From: Fomitopsis serialis
Lineage: Eukaryota; Basidiomycota; Agaricomycetes; Polyporales; Fomitopsidaceae
Assembly: GCF_022376445.1 (NCBI RefSeq)
Contig: NW_025954979.1
Span: forward strand, 248,001-312,000
Length of the DNA stretch: 64,000 bases
Reading direction: 5' to 3'
The translations under genes and the position numbers were made by a program. The notes beneath the pieces were generated by a model. That model did no database searches. It was not told where the DNA came from and worked only from the letters and a program-made list of their open reading frames with translations. This document shows positions 12,838-25,404 of this stretch, piece by piece. How positions within the stretch are numbered: position 1 is the stretch's first letter; every line of letters begins with the position of its first letter.

Positions 12838-13320
12838 TTGCAGCTCGGTGGTGGAGAAAACTCTGTGAATGTGTACTTGTCTGTGATTGGCTCCTTGCTA
12901 GGTTATTGCGTCTTCGATCTTCGGTTGAGCTTTGTCGATGGCGGATGTGTTAGTAGATAGTTCCCTGTACATCATTGGTGTTATACCCTTGTCCGGATCC
13001 GTAGTGTGCTGCTCAATGTCTCAGTGTCTGTCTGTCTTCGCCCAGCCCGGCACAGGGCAGTAATTTATCGCTATTTCTCGCAATTCTTCGGGTGAAGTGC
13101 AGTGGCTCGGCAAGAGGGAACGTTCTGCGCGCGCACGTGTTTCGACGCGAATGCTCTAACGCGGTCGGGCGCTAACCGATCGTGTACCGTAAGTTACGCT
13201 CTGCTGCTTGGCCACTTTGCTGCTTGCACTTTTGCCCGTCGACATGAACACGTAGCCTCGCCTTACACTCAAACCACTGAGCTGTCCCACCCACCCAAAA
13301 CGCTCGTTACCCCTGCCATC
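12838..13320. other. Intergenic, chitin synthase to NTE1
   Basis: 3' flank of chitin synthase and promoter of NTE1, both on the plus strand. A pyrimidine- and C-rich stretch lies just before the NTE1 ATG. Nothing else is recognisable. Confidence 0.5.
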
Positions 13321-16300
13321 ATGGAGACCACCGCGACGGCCCTAGCCATGATGGGCACCCAGTGCTTATGCTGTTATCGGCGCTTTCTGGGTAATTCGTG
13401 AGTGTTACGTCGATGGTCGCTGTGTCGGCACTCTTGAAACGTAAATCCAGTGTGGATGCTGTCATGGGTCAAGGCACTTGTCGCTTTCGTGACTATCACT
13501 GTGCCGACATGGATTTATGCCATACTTCTTACTCCATGACATTGACGGTACGACTCTCCCCGAGTCTGAAGAGCCATCCATAACCTGTGAATCATTCAGC
13601 TCAACTTCTGGTCTTTCGCTATCATGTTTGTGCTCTTTGCTATCGCTCTGAATTATTGGATTCGCTTTCGTTACCTCAACACCTACACAAGCTGAAGGAA
13701 GCTCCACTGCTCAAAGCGGATGCCCAGGAACTCAATCCAGATGTGAACACACCCGAACAGATGCCTACATTTCACAATTATCTGGATGAATTTCTCCAGG
13801 CAGTCCGTGTCTTTGGTTTCCTCGAGAAGCCAGTAAGTCAATCTTCTGAAGCAGCGTTGAGTGTCACGCTGATACATGCAGGTTTTCCATGAACTCGCGA
13901 GACATCTGCAGACGCGGAGGCTCATCGCTGGTGACACTCTTTCTCTGGATGAGGACAAGAGCTTTTATTGCGTGATCGACGGCAGTGTACAGGTCTATGC
14001 TCGCACGGGACTGCCAAACCAAGCTACAGGAAGCGGTGCCTGGGACGAAGAGGACATGAATGGCTACCAACTACTCAATCAAGTCGGATCCGGAGGCATG
14101 TTGTCCAGTCTCTTCACGATCCTCAGTCTCTTCACGGAGAACGTCAAGCTCAGCTGGCAGGACGGCGACAATCGCGACGATGATCTCGACTCAGTCAGCA
14201 TACCATCAACCAACCAGACACCACCGCGGACGCGTCCCAGGAGGTCAGATTCGGACGTCTCCAACTTTAATCTAGGAATTTGAGGTCACCGACCCGCAGA
14301 CCATCCGTGTCGTCGTCGGTTCTACAGTGCAACAGGAGGATGTACGTCTCCTCGTCCACCATCTCCCTTCAGGCGCTCACAATCTCCCTTTCCTCAATCT
14401 GCCCGTATCCCATCTGGTGGTCGCCCGAAGTCTCATGTTTCTGCAGAACCTGAGAGTCATTATAGTGCGGTTGCCCGCGCCGCAGAAGATAGCACCTTGG
14501 CCGTCATTCCAGCAGAGGCATTCCGGAGGTTGACCAAAAAGTTTCCCAAGGCAACGGCGCATATCGTGCAGGGTGAGAACTCTTGAGTTTGTGCTCTTGC
14601 GAACACGTCGTTGACGTCGATATAGTGATTTTGACGCGGTTCTCTCGAGTACATTCAACGCGGCACACAACTACCTGGGGCTGACTACAGAAGTTCTACG
14701 CACGGAGAAGGCTATCAACGAGATTGCTTGCCACCCGCTGCCACCGATGTTCTACGAGTCCGGGCTCAGGCAACTAAGACAACGCTTCGACGGCGTGGCG
14801 CGGACGAACGAGACCGACTCAGCGACGACTATTCAGTATGAACTCGCCATCCCTGAACCCTTCCAAGACGTCGACCCAGGCCGGGCGAGAAGAACCCGCT
14901 GACGGAGAGTCCCGCCCGACGAAATATCTCCGGTCACGCCCTTCAAGGGTGTACGCCACGTCAAACTGTGCAAGCCGGTGACCTCCACACGACTGTCGGG
15001 AACCGGCGGAGTCGTCGAGGCCTATGGTACGCTCAATGAGCACCGTTTTTGGCCCCAGATGGCAGGTCAACGACGAGAGCCGTCTCCTTCGCGCAGCCAG
15101 GCAGGCGTTCCCCAAGTGAGGCGTATGACAACGGAGGACTTCGATCTACGGGACGAGGTCATGTCTTGCATCGCCAAGTCGATAGGCTTGATTCAGCCTC
15201 CTCTCAGTGGCGCAGACTCTGTCGAGGCATCGCCTGCATTCACTCCTAGCGAAGCACGGAGTCCGGGCCGTTCAAGTCCTCCTTTGGCTCCTTATCCCTC
15301 TTGGAGATAGGTGACGACACTGCGTCGAATGTGACCGGCGCATCGTCGATTCTGACTGATGGGTACATGAGTGGTCTCGACAATGAGGTGGAAATTCTTT
15401 TCTTCCCTGCTGGGTCTGTCCTCGCGAAAGCGGGCGAACGAAATACAGGTAGACGGTCTCTTCGCTGTCTTGTGATCATATGCTCAGACGAACATGCAGG
15501 TCTGTTCTATGTCATTGACGGCTTCCTGGACATCTTGCTCCCGACACATAAGCCGCCGACCGCAGAAGGGAAAGGAAAGGGAGAACCTCTCGACGAAGAA
15601 CGCAGCCCACGCGTCCTGGTTTGGGCAGTTGGGGAACGTCGACCCAGAGTAGGACCACAAGCTTCAACGTCCCAGGATCCCGGGAAAACAGCGAGAACAC
15701 GCGCAAGCCCCTCTTCACTGTCAGGCCTGGCGGCATTGCCGGTTATCTCTGTAAGTCTGGTAGTCGGTTCAGAAGGACAAGGGGACTAACGCTCGAGAAG
15801 CCTCGCTTTGCCAGATAGCATCGTACGTCGACATCGTGGCGAAGACCGATACATATGTGGGATCCCTGCCATCGCCTGCGTTGGACCGGTTATTGGAGAA
15901 GCGGCCTATAGTCTTGCTGACGCTCGCCAAACGCCTCATCTCCTTGCTGTCGCCGATCGGTACGTCTGCGTGTAAGAGACAAGTGTTCTCATGGCGCTCA
16001 CAACACTACAGTGCTTCACATTGACAGTTCCTTGGACTGGATGCAAGTCAATGCGGACAAGTACTCTGGCGGCCGGAGGATGCCAGTGACAGCTTCTACA
16101 TAGTGATCAACGGCCGTCTAAGAGCTATCGCGATAAGGAGAGCGGTGGGATCAGCATCCAGGCTGAGTATGGTCAAGGGGATACAGTTGGCGAACTCGAT
16201 GTGATCACTGGCTCACCACGGACAAACACTGTACATGCCATACGTGACACAGAGCTGATCAGGATGCCACGGACGTTGTTCAATGCATTTCTTCTCGGTA

Positions 16301-18749
16301 CGTCATATTCGGCATCGTTCGTAGGACCTCATTACAACGATTGTCTACAGCAATCCACGGACAACAGCACAGTGCGTACATCTATCTTCAACTATGACCG
16401 CTATTGACCTGGACTCAGGATCCTGAAAATGATCGCCTCTCGAGTGCGGTCCGAGATCGACTCTTCCAAGAAAGGAGCGGTCGAGCTCTCCCGCAGCAAC
16501 AGCAACCTGAAGACCGTCGCTGTGATGCCCGTCTCGCGCAACGTCCCCGTGGACGCGTTCGCCCGCAAACTGCACGCAGCTCTAGAAAGCATTGGCGCAC
16601 CTACCTCGTATCTCAATCAAGCCTCGGTCTCAGACCACCTTGGGCGTCATGCATTCACTCGGATGGGCAAGCTGAAGGCAGCGGGATGGCTTGCGGAACA
16701 GGAGCAGAAGTACAGGATCGTGCTCTACGTTGCGGACTCCCCTGTGAATAGTTCTTGGACGCAGACTTGCATCCGGCAGGCGGACTGTGTTATGGTCGTC
16801 GGTATGGGAGATGATCCTAGCGTCGGAGAGTATGAGAGACTGCTGCTCTCGTTGAAGACCACTGCAAGGAAGGAGCTGGTGCTGTTGCACCCTGACCGCT
16901 CCATTGCTCCAGGGTCTACGCGGAATGGTTGAAGGTCCGTGATTCTCAGCGTATTCAATTGGAGCGCGCTCACTTCTTTCACCTAGAGTCGACCTTGGAT
17001 ACATCAACACATCCATGTAGAGCTTCCAGTGCGTTCTCTGTAGATATGGTGCTATGTCTTCATTCACTTATGACCGCTACGCAGGGATCGTAGGGTCGAT
17101 GCCTCGGACGACCTTACCGCAACAAGATCCTGCCGCAATAGCAGCATTCAGGAACCTCAAGGACCGTGTGCAGAGCGAGATTAGGAAATACCGTGGAGGG
17201 TCGGGTGACCCCGTCCTCAACGACCATCATATTCGAGTGACTTCGCAAGGCTTGCGAGACGAATATGCGGTAAATCCATCGGGATCGTACTTGGAGGTGG
17301 CGGAGCGCGAGGAATATCGCATCTGGTAAGTCTGCACTCGTGGTCAACTGTAACAAGCTCATGCGTCTCAGGGTGTTCTTCGTGCGCTGGAGGAGTATGG
17401 TATCCCGATTGACATGGTGGGCGGTGAGTTGTCAGTTTCTTTATCCTGGGTTTTTCTGACGTCAGTCCTCAGGTACTAGCATGGGTGCTTTCGTCGGTGG
17501 TCTGTACGCTCGTGAGGGCGATATTATTTCGAGCGCTGGACGGACGAAGCAGTTCAGTGGGCGGATGGGCAATTTCTGGAGAATGTTGTCTGATGTCACG
17601 TACCCATTGTTGCGTATACAACGGTATGTGTTTGCGCTTCATAAACTTTGTTGAGCCGTGAAACTAATTCTTACTTAGGGTCATGAGTTTAATCGGTCGA
17701 TATACAAGGTGAGGACCCTTAAATGCAGCGATGGAACATATGCTCATGTCGACTTACAGGCCTTCTACGATCTGCATATCGAGGATATGTGGCTGCCATA
17801 TTTCTGCAACTCGACGAATATCAACACGTCTCGGATGGAGATCCATGAGACCGGCTTTGCATGGAGGTTCATACGTAAGCTCCCGTGGATATGTTTCTTG
17901 GGGACATACAGCTCACCGTACGCTCTAGGTGCTTCGATGACACTCGTCGGACTGTTGCCACCGCTATGCGATAACGGCAACATGTTGGTCGACGGAGGTT
18001 ACAGTGAGTGCGCCGGTCGCGTATATGTTCCTTCACTAACGGCGTACCTCTTGCAGTCGATAATCTGCCGGTAGGGTTGACGTCTCCTTTGCCATGATTA
18101 AGAACCTGATGACGGTTCCCAGGTGGCTACGATGATGTCCATGGGAGCAAGTGCGGTGATTGCGTCCGATGTCGGTTCGGTGAGTGGGCTTGTACGTGGT
18201 TCCTGGCAAGACGCTCAACATAACTTGTAGCTCGACGACAACTCGCCACGAAACTTTGGAGACTCGGTCTCTGGATGGTGGCTTCTGATCAACCGCTGGA
18301 ATCCCTTCTCGAATGCGAGAAGTATCCCAGCTATCACCGAATTGCAAGGACGACTAGCATAGTGAGTCCCAACATTAGGCCATCGCGTCGCATTTAATGA
18401 CATCCGTCCGTCGGTCGTCCAGCGTGTCAAGCGTGAAGACGCTGGAGGAAGCTAAAGTGACGCCTGGGTGCCTGTACATGGGCATGCCCGTCCAGGAGGT
18501 ATGGTATTCAGCGTCACCAGAGCTGCTACCTATTTGATGTCTTTGCAGTTTGGAACTCTGCAATTCGGGAAGTTTGAGGAGATACAGGAGTCGGGCTATA
18601 AGGCGGCCATGGACTTTTTGGAGAAATGGAATGAAGAGGGTAGCCTGCCATCTGCATATATAGGTGAGGCAAGCTCATCGATGGGTGGCAAGAGGGGCAA
18701 GAGTGCGCGCCGAATTCAATCTGAGGACAGAATGGACAACACATTGTAG
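13321..18749 (+). CDS. NTE1: NTE1: lysophospholipase, neuropathy target esterase homologue
   Basis: ER membrane serine hydrolase that deacylates phosphatidylcholine to glycerophosphocholine. N-terminal membrane segments include [13 protein letters not shown] and [15 protein letters not shown]. Cyclic-nucleotide-binding-like domains follow ([62 protein letters not shown]). The patatin domain has the oxyanion loop GGGGARG at 17293-17313, the nucleophile motif GTSMG at 17472-17486 and the catalytic DGG at about 17991-17999. The C-terminal region contains [22 protein letters not shown] and [11 protein letters not shown]. Many single-base frame breaks occur between 13360 and 16930. The stop in the given frame is 18747-18749, but restoring one A near 18713 would end the protein SARRNSI at 18724, which I think is the true end. 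A 14-base exon lies at 18057-18070. Confidence 0.93.
18057..18070 (+). other. 14-base microexon in NTE1
   Basis: Bounded by GTGAGT at 18004 with a CACTAAC branch site and CAG at 18054-18056, and by GTAGGG at 18071 with CCAG ending at 18122. It supplies IDNLP of the conserved GGYIDNLPV patatin motif directly after the catalytic Asp. Confidence 0.8.
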
Positions 18750-19182
18750 TATACATCGCATTCATTTCCATCCGATACAGTTAACTTATGGCCTCGGATA
18801 ACTAGTGCTCTTCGCGGTGCCATTACAGGCAGACTTGTCGGACGATCCGTTGGGAGCAAGAACATTGGACTCGCAGAGCGCATTGACTCCTTCACTTCAG
18901 TCCGCCGAGCCGATATTGGTGTAAGTATGTGTGCCGTGGTGCTTCGTAGTGAGTATAGTTATCGAGTCCAGGCAGCTCACGAACAATACTGCTGGCATTG
19001 ATTAAGCATCGAGCCGCTATGGAAGGCGGAAGACAGTGCACTCAGGCTGGCAATCTAGATTTATCGTCGAATTTAGAGATCTCAGATTTCCGATCTCCCT
19101 GCGAGTAATTCGCTAGCGCCATCCACTCACTCTTACCGAAGGCCGCTGCGCGGAGACATTGCACTGCCATTACGCTCCGGCT
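18750..19182. other. Intergenic, NTE1 to C1D
   Basis: NTE1 3' flank and C1D promoter. I see no gene, RNA or repeat. A TTG codon at 19159 lies in frame upstream of the C1D ATG, but the ATG at 19183 is the natural start. Confidence 0.5.
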
Positions 19183-20261
19183 ATGGACGCAGACTCGCAA
19201 AGACTGCGCGCAAAAGTCGCGACGCTCAATAACTCACTGCATGATCTCGAGAGTGAACTAGAACCACTACTAGCTCAAACGCTTCCCGAGTCTTTGTCGG
19301 CTTGGACACCATCCAACAGGCAAAGCTTCAGGTCGCATTACCGTATCTCGTGTATGATCTCGTCTTCAGTGGGTACTCGACAGCACGTATAATTTAACGT
19401 TGACCTAAATATGTAGTCTATCTCAAGACAAGAGGCATTGACCCAAAGACCACCCTGTAATTTCTGAACTGGTGTGTTCAATCCACTTCCTAGCACTTCA
19501 TTCCATCTGACCACATGCCCAGGACCGCATAAGGCAGTATTTTGACAAGATCAAGAATGCAGAAGACCCGAGAAGAGTACGCTCACGCTGCTCGTACCTG
19601 ACAATGGCTCTGACCTTGACCCTGATTGCAGGAACGACCACTGTCGACAAGGCGGCCGCGAACCGCTTCATCAAGCACGCGATTCACAAGTGAAGGCGCA
19701 GCGGCCTCCAGGAGATGAACAGGGACCTTCCCATATTCGTTTCGGCGAGGGCGGGCAGCCGACCAAGGTGCCCGTCAAGATGACGAGCAAGATGGTGGCA
19801 CGGGCGCAGTACGAGAAGGAACTTGCGGAGGCTGAGAGCGAAGAAGAGGAAGGCTTGGAAGTCATCGACGTCGAGGAAGTGCCAAACAACATGGACATCG
19901 ACGTCAGCACAACTGCGAAAGACAAGGGCAAGGGCAAGGCGGTCGACAACGACGATGCTGAGCCGTCTTCTGCTGGTCGGAAACGAAGACGACCAGCCAT
20001 GGACCCTTTCGCTGGCATGTACCTTCACCTACCGAACGCTCTATCATCTTACCTTCGAGGCAGGCTACGGAGATGACAACCCACCCTCTACTGCACAGGA
20101 GGAAAGAAGGCGAAGCCGGTCTGGAAGGGTGCAGATGAGTGAGGCTCTCCGCCGACAGCGGTCGCAGTACACCACTCTCAAGTTCCGACGCGGCGAAGAA
20201 AGCCAAGAAAGCTGAAAAGAAGGCCCGAAAGAAGGCGAAGCGGAAAGAGTCCATAGGCTGA
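19183..20261 (+). CDS. C1D / Lrp1 (Rrp47): nuclear exosome cofactor
   Basis: Sas10/C1D family protein that binds the exosome nuclease Rrp6 and helps mature 3' ends of rRNA, snRNA and snoRNA in the nucleus. ATG at 19183 gives MDADSQRLRAKVATLNNSLH, then the C1D core LDTIQQAKLQVALPYLVYDL, YLKTRGIDPKT(H)PVISEL, DRIRQYFDKIKNAEDPE and VDKAAANRFIKHAI. The tail is acidic then very basic (KKAKKAEKKARKKAKRKES), ending at the stop 20259-20261. Introns lie near 19371-19424, 19475-19522 and 19577-19631, plus one in the tail. One C is missing in the KTHP codons (about 19449-19453), which creates a false stop, and another break occurs near 20185. The core is a clear family match. Confidence 0.88.
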
Positions 20262-20523
20262 TCGAGTACAGCTTAGTCCACGTTGGGGTCTCATTATATA
20301 ATTCACCGTCGCACTACCGTCCTGCAATGCCAGTGCAACAGTTGTAGGCATCATGTACAAACATCGTTCAATTCCGATACATACAGCTTATAGTTTAGTT
20401 CTACGGAACAGCAGCCAAAATACTCATGATACAGTAAAAATGTACAAGTGTCAACTATGTATACGACAACAACAGCATGCCACCGAGCGCAAAGTCTACA
20501 ACAACTATGGTACAACAATTTAC

Positions 20524-23500
20524 TTACCTCACATAATCGTACATCCATCCCTCTCCTGACCGAAGTCCGCAAGATTGGGCGACGTCCCGCCCGAGCGCCG
20601 CCCGCCGGCGACCACCACCGTGCACGCCCACTCGATGACCGCCCTCCTCGGTGCTGCTCGAGGAAGCGTTCAACCCTCGCCTCGTGGACTTGCGCTTCTT
20701 CTCGCGCGCCGCCCTGACAGCGTCCACCGTCTGCCACGAGAAGAACGTCTTCAGCGCCACCCGATGCTGATCCAGCTCGTCCTGGCCCACTCCCAAACCT
20801 TCCTCGTCCCGCCCGTCTAAGAAACCCAATTTCCGCGCGTCGTACGACCGCCAGCCCACACGCGGCCGTGTCTGCGGCGCGAGCTCGCGCACGCACCGCT
20901 CGCTGATGCCCCGGCAGTCCACAGCGACGATCTGCGCGTCGGCGGCCTTGCGCTCGCGGACAGCCGCACGAAGTCCCGCACGACGGGCTCCGATATGTGG
21001 TGTTGTCCACCTCGAGGCCCTCAGGCGGGTGCAGTTCTCGATGAGGTCTCGCACGGCCACATTCGTGACCTCGGTCGCGTAAGAGATGATGAGGTGTTCC
21101 AACGCGTGCCCAGGCTGGGGGGCCGAGGAACGCCGGTGCCGGAGTATCTGTGACGGGCTCTGGTGTGAGGTCATGAGCACGTCGTCCGTGATCTGACAAG
21201 CCCCTCCAGATCCAGCTTCCGTATGAAAGGCGTCGTCTCCAACAGACGAACCAGTCCGCTATCGCGCAGCTCCGTACCGATCCCCGCCAATTCCAACAGT
21301 TCCAGCTCCGGCACGGCATACGCAAGGTGCGAGCACGCGTGGTCCGTGAGCATGATGCACGCTGTCAGGTTCAATGTCGCAGGCGCGTGACGCGCCGCCA
21401 GTAACGCATCGAGTCCGTCGGGTCGCGCCCGCCTCGCGCGACGTCAGCTGCACCATCTCGAATCCCCTGTCTTCCTCAAAACACGAGACGAAAGCCTCCA
21501 CAGACGAGTTGTGCAACGTGCGGCAGAAGCTGAGATCGAGCACCTCGAGAGCCGGGGCGGCCTTGCCGAGTGCCTCCATCGTATCATCGGAGATGTGCTT
21601 CAGGCCGGAGAGGCGTAGCTCCTCACGGGAGGGGTTCGTCGCGAATGAGAGCAGTGGCTGCGAAGGAATAAACGCCGCTGCCGCTTACATTCGGGCAGCG
21701 GGACATGTCGAGCGAGGTGATGTTGCGGCATACGAGGCTAGTATGCTGCATGTCGTATCCGTCACCGCAGTGAGCCCCGGAGGCACAGCTCGCGCACCGC
21801 GGCGAGCGGACGAGAGATGGTGGAGCGTGCGGTCTGTATCATCGAGCAGCCTTGCAAGTTGATCGACGTCAGGTGCGTGAACGCGACCCATCCTCTGGCT
21901 GGACGTCCGTGCAGAGATGGTCTACGATCTCTTGTAGCGCCGAGGAGTCCAATTCCGAGTGTCCTCGGAGGTCAAGTTGTCTGATAAACGCGCCTGCGAC
22001 TTTCGCAAGGCGCTCGAGAGCCGGAGGCGGGATGTTCGGGAACGAGTGAAGATCCAGCTTCACCCAGAGCTGCCCGTCGAACACGAGGCGTTGCCATGCC
22101 TTCGAAACCTACAACGATAGGATATCATTGACACCGCATATACGCGTGTGGTGGTATACCTACCCTGCTCAGCTTGAACAATTCCCGGATGCCACGGTCC
22201 CGACCGACCCATTTGTTCTTCGACGAAGTTGCATTGCGAAGCGTCCAGAGACCGGCCTCGATCAACTTCTGGTGTTCAGCCTCGCGGAGCTCGACCAGAG
22301 AGACGAACACACGGAGCTTCAGCTCCATCGGGAGAAACTCATCAAAATAATTGGGCGTGGGCTGTAGGATAGGCTCGAAGATGTCGGCGGCGACAGGCAC
22401 AAGATCAAGGGGAGTGACAGGGAGCGGCAGAGGCGACGAGTACGAACGACCCTTCGTGCGTAAGACAGTCCGGTTTGACGAGCTATTCGCGTAGTATATC
22501 GGGAAGGACTTGTCGAACTCTCCGATGCCCACCTCCATCTCAAGGGCAGGGGTGGCCAGCGGGCTAATACGAGGCGTGGCAGTGTGAGTCCATGGAGCGA
22601 GACAACTCATACGGTCGGCCGAGGCGGGCTCCTCAGGCTCGAGGACGACATCTCTCGACGGCGATGTGGGGCTCGCCGACGGGCTATCCCGCTGCTTCCC
22701 CAGGAGCTTCCGTGCCAGGTTGCCCGGAAGCTTCGCCCCACTGGATGATTTCACATTGGCCTTCGTGACGGACAACGCGGAAATCGAGCGCTTCGACGAG
22801 TGCGCGGAGAGGCTCGAGAACGAGCGGCGACGAGACGGGATGCGAGAGAGGGCGGTGCTCGTTTCAAGTATATCGGCGGGCGCGCTGGAGGGGCCGGCAA
22901 CGGAGGCGGAGGTGCTCGGACTCGGCTCCCGATCGCCGACTGATCCATAGCTCGAGCTGAACGAGGAGGGCTCCGGGATCGACGAGGAAAACGTGGGCCA
23001 GTCCGAGCTCTCGTAGTTGAGCTCGGTCGTGCCAAAAGAGAGAGGGGGTAGAGTAGGCGGGACGTCTCGGGCCTTCCCTTTGCCCGTTGAGGGTATGTCT
23101 GTCTCCTTGAGGGGCTCCTGTGGACTCAGTGGAGAACCAGACGAGGAGCTGCTGCCTGTCGCAGCACTAGTGGATGAAGATGCAGGGGATCCCACAAGCT
23201 CGCGCATACCGGACGAAGCCTCTACACCGATAGACATGGAGAACATGTCTTCATTCTGGTCGTCAACCCGGCGATCCTCGACTGCATTTTGCGCGTGGAT
23301 TAGCAAAGGTTGAGATACGCCCTTACCCTTGGAATCGGCAGGATAGACATCCTCCATTGTGTCGTCGGGGGGAGGGGTTCAAGATCGGCGATGTTGTGGG
23401 CTGTCTTTAAAGCTGACAACATGTCCGTAAGGTCTGAGATGCGTGAGGAGGAGGACTGGGGGACCCTCGCAGGGGCCTCGAGGTGATAGAGGCCCTTAAG

Positions 23501-23569
23501 CGATTCATTAGAGTCAAAATCGAAGAGAGGTTCAGGCTCGCCGTTATCGATGTCGTGCGCACGGCTCAT
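20524..23569 (-). CDS. F-box / leucine-rich repeat protein
   Basis: Predicted SCF ubiquitin-ligase adaptor: the F-box binds Skp1 and the repeats bind substrate. ATG at 23569 gives MSRAHDIDNGEPEPLFDF. A long Ser-rich disordered region follows, then an F-box-like segment FLPMELKLRVFVSLVELREA with KWVGRDRGIRELFKLSRV and AWQRLVFDGQLWVKLDLHSF. Leucine-rich repeats of the cysteine-containing type follow (IRQLDLRGH, EELRLSGLKHISDDTMEALG, LEVLDLSFCRTL, ATLNLTACIMLTDHACSHLA, LELLELAGIGTELRDSGLVRLL). The end carries basic and Ser/Gly-rich sequence before the stop at 20524-20526; a donor-like GTAAGT overlaps it. A run of six C near 23369 is probably one base short, and several other breaks interrupt the repeats. 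The substrate is unknown. Confidence 0.82.
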
Positions 23570-24323
23570 GGCGAGAGCCTGCGAATCTAAGTGCGTGGTG
23601 CGTGTGCGGGAGTGGGCGGTGCAGATAGTGATACAGATCGGCGTGGAAGATAGAAAGCGAGAAGACGGATGAAAGCTAGAAAGGAGGGCTGGGTGGGAGT
23701 GCTGCACCAGGACGGACAGGCAGCTGGTGCATGGTCGTCCGGAACGGTGGAAAGAGGAGACAGCCTCGGAACGGCGTAGCGATCAATGCGGTCACCTCTT
23801 ATCTAATCACGCCTTAGCCCTCTCCCGCCACCCGTCTCCCTGCTACACATCCATCGCCCGCAGACGTCGGTCGCTCGAAGGCCTCAACCGACGCACGCGA
23901 CACAAGCCAACACTGGCTTGGCTCGCAGTCAACGGATCACGGAAGATCAAGACAGACCTCCGCCTACCTCCTTGCACCCGCAAAATTTGGCCTCGCATCC
24001 ATACGCAAGTCGACCAAACTGGCACAATCGCATATTCATACACATTGGAATAACCACTGTACAATATTACCTAGCGTGCGCAATGGTATCGTGGGCCATA
24101 CTGGCGCATAGTCAGGTCCCATAGCGCAACGAGCTGTCGAGAGCGAGCACGGGTCGAGAAAGCAGAGCGAGCAAGAAACGAGCGGGGAAAGGCAGCATGG
24201 AAGCAACATGGAGGTCCTAACCTGCGGGGAATACAGACGGAACAACCGACCCGTCGAGAAGCGCAAGTGTGGTGCAACGGACGAGTGCTTTGCAGCACAC
24301 CGCGATAAGAGCCTGGCGAGTAC
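23570..24323. other. Intergenic
   Basis: Promoter of the F-box/LRR gene (-) and the 3' flank of the small gene at 24324 (-). Open frames on both strands look random. No RNA gene or repeat seen. Confidence 0.5.
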
Positions 24324-24640
24324 CTATTTGCCCTTGCTCTTGTTCCAGTTCTCGATTACCAGCTTGAACCTTCAGCGTCGTGTTAGCGCACACGCTCCGC
24401 GGGTGAGCATGTGGCCACGCACCTCTCTTTGTGGGGCATGTTGGGATCTTGCTCCTTCAGACGAGCAACCTCGGTCTGCATGAACTTGTTGAATTCCGTG
24501 AGCTTCTTCCTACCACCTGCAGCACCTTTTCCTATGCAACGTCTTAATTCCATGTCTTATGCGAAAGACTACGCTGCACGTACGCTTCTTGACCACCGTG
24601 GTCTTTTTGGTTGTGTCGGGCGGCGCAGTCTTGCAACCAT
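24324..24640 (-). CDS. Small YABBY/HMG-like nuclear protein
   Basis: A short gene spread over three exons. The stop is at 24324-24326. Exons read, in order, CKTAPPDTTKKTTVVKKR, then KGAAGGRKKLTEFNKFMQTE and VARLKEQDPNMPHKER, then FKLVIENWNKSKGK. The core KLTEFNKFMQTEVARLK...MPHKERFK is the compact HMG/YABBY-like block of small basidiomycete proteins, with a basic Lys-rich N-terminus that suggests DNA binding in the nucleus. Introns lie at about 24363-24421 and 24534-24586. The first ATG (24640) is out of phase with the coding frame by one base, so either one base is wrong or the start is on another exon. Role not known. Confidence 0.65.
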
Positions 24641-25404
24641 GGTCGCTATCAGGCTGCAATGACGTTTGGATCAGTTCCAGGCTCGACAACCTCACGGGAC
24701 CGGCTACTGACAACCTCGAAAATCAGGGGAGGATAGGAAGAGGCCTTGGAGTGGGCCGAGGGGGTGGTTGCAGGACGAGAGAGGGTGACACATCGCGTCG
24801 AAGCGCAGGGGCCTTATACGAGCCCAGAAATTGCGATGACGGGTTTAGTCCTGTTCAACACGCTTCCTCGCGGTTCCCCGCTGTCCTGCCCCCAGCCACT
24901 CCGGCCACGTAATGGCGGACACCTCTTCTGCTGATCGAATGGGCCCCCATGCTTGCAGACACTGCTGTATCTCGACACTCATATCCACAATCCTTCGGCC
25001 CATGCACGTCGAGATTGGAGGATCAACGGTCGTCTCTGCGAGCTAGTTGGGCAGTACGCTGCGCACGTGCTACCCGGTCTCATTCTGCTGGGTGCGCCGG
25101 TTCCGGAGGACAGTCGCACGGTGCGTCCGGGGCCAAGATCAGTTCGCCGGGGTCCCGGTCGCCAGACCGCTATTCAACGACGCGTCGCGTCACGGGAGGT
25201 CAGCAGCCCCAGCCCAGACGAATCTCCGCAACATCCTACGAAGGCTAGCCCAAATAAATGTGAGAGAGCAAACCGATCCGCGACAGTTCCATATGGGCCC
25301 TAGCACGCCCTGGCACATAGATAATGGCCTAATACTAGCAACCAGTTCCACACAATGCCTATCGGCCTCCCCCTGCGCGTGGCAGAGCTCCCCTCCCGGC
25401 TTCA
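24641..25404. other. Intergenic
   Basis: Promoter of the small YABBY-like gene and 3' flank of VPS33. Open frames on the plus strand (about 25047-25481) overlap the VPS33 end antisense and show no family features. Confidence 0.5.

Noticed and set aside
20351..20559. Plus-strand open frame at the end of the F-box/LRR gene
   Set aside because: Antisense to the 3' end, starts in AT-rich flank, no protein features.
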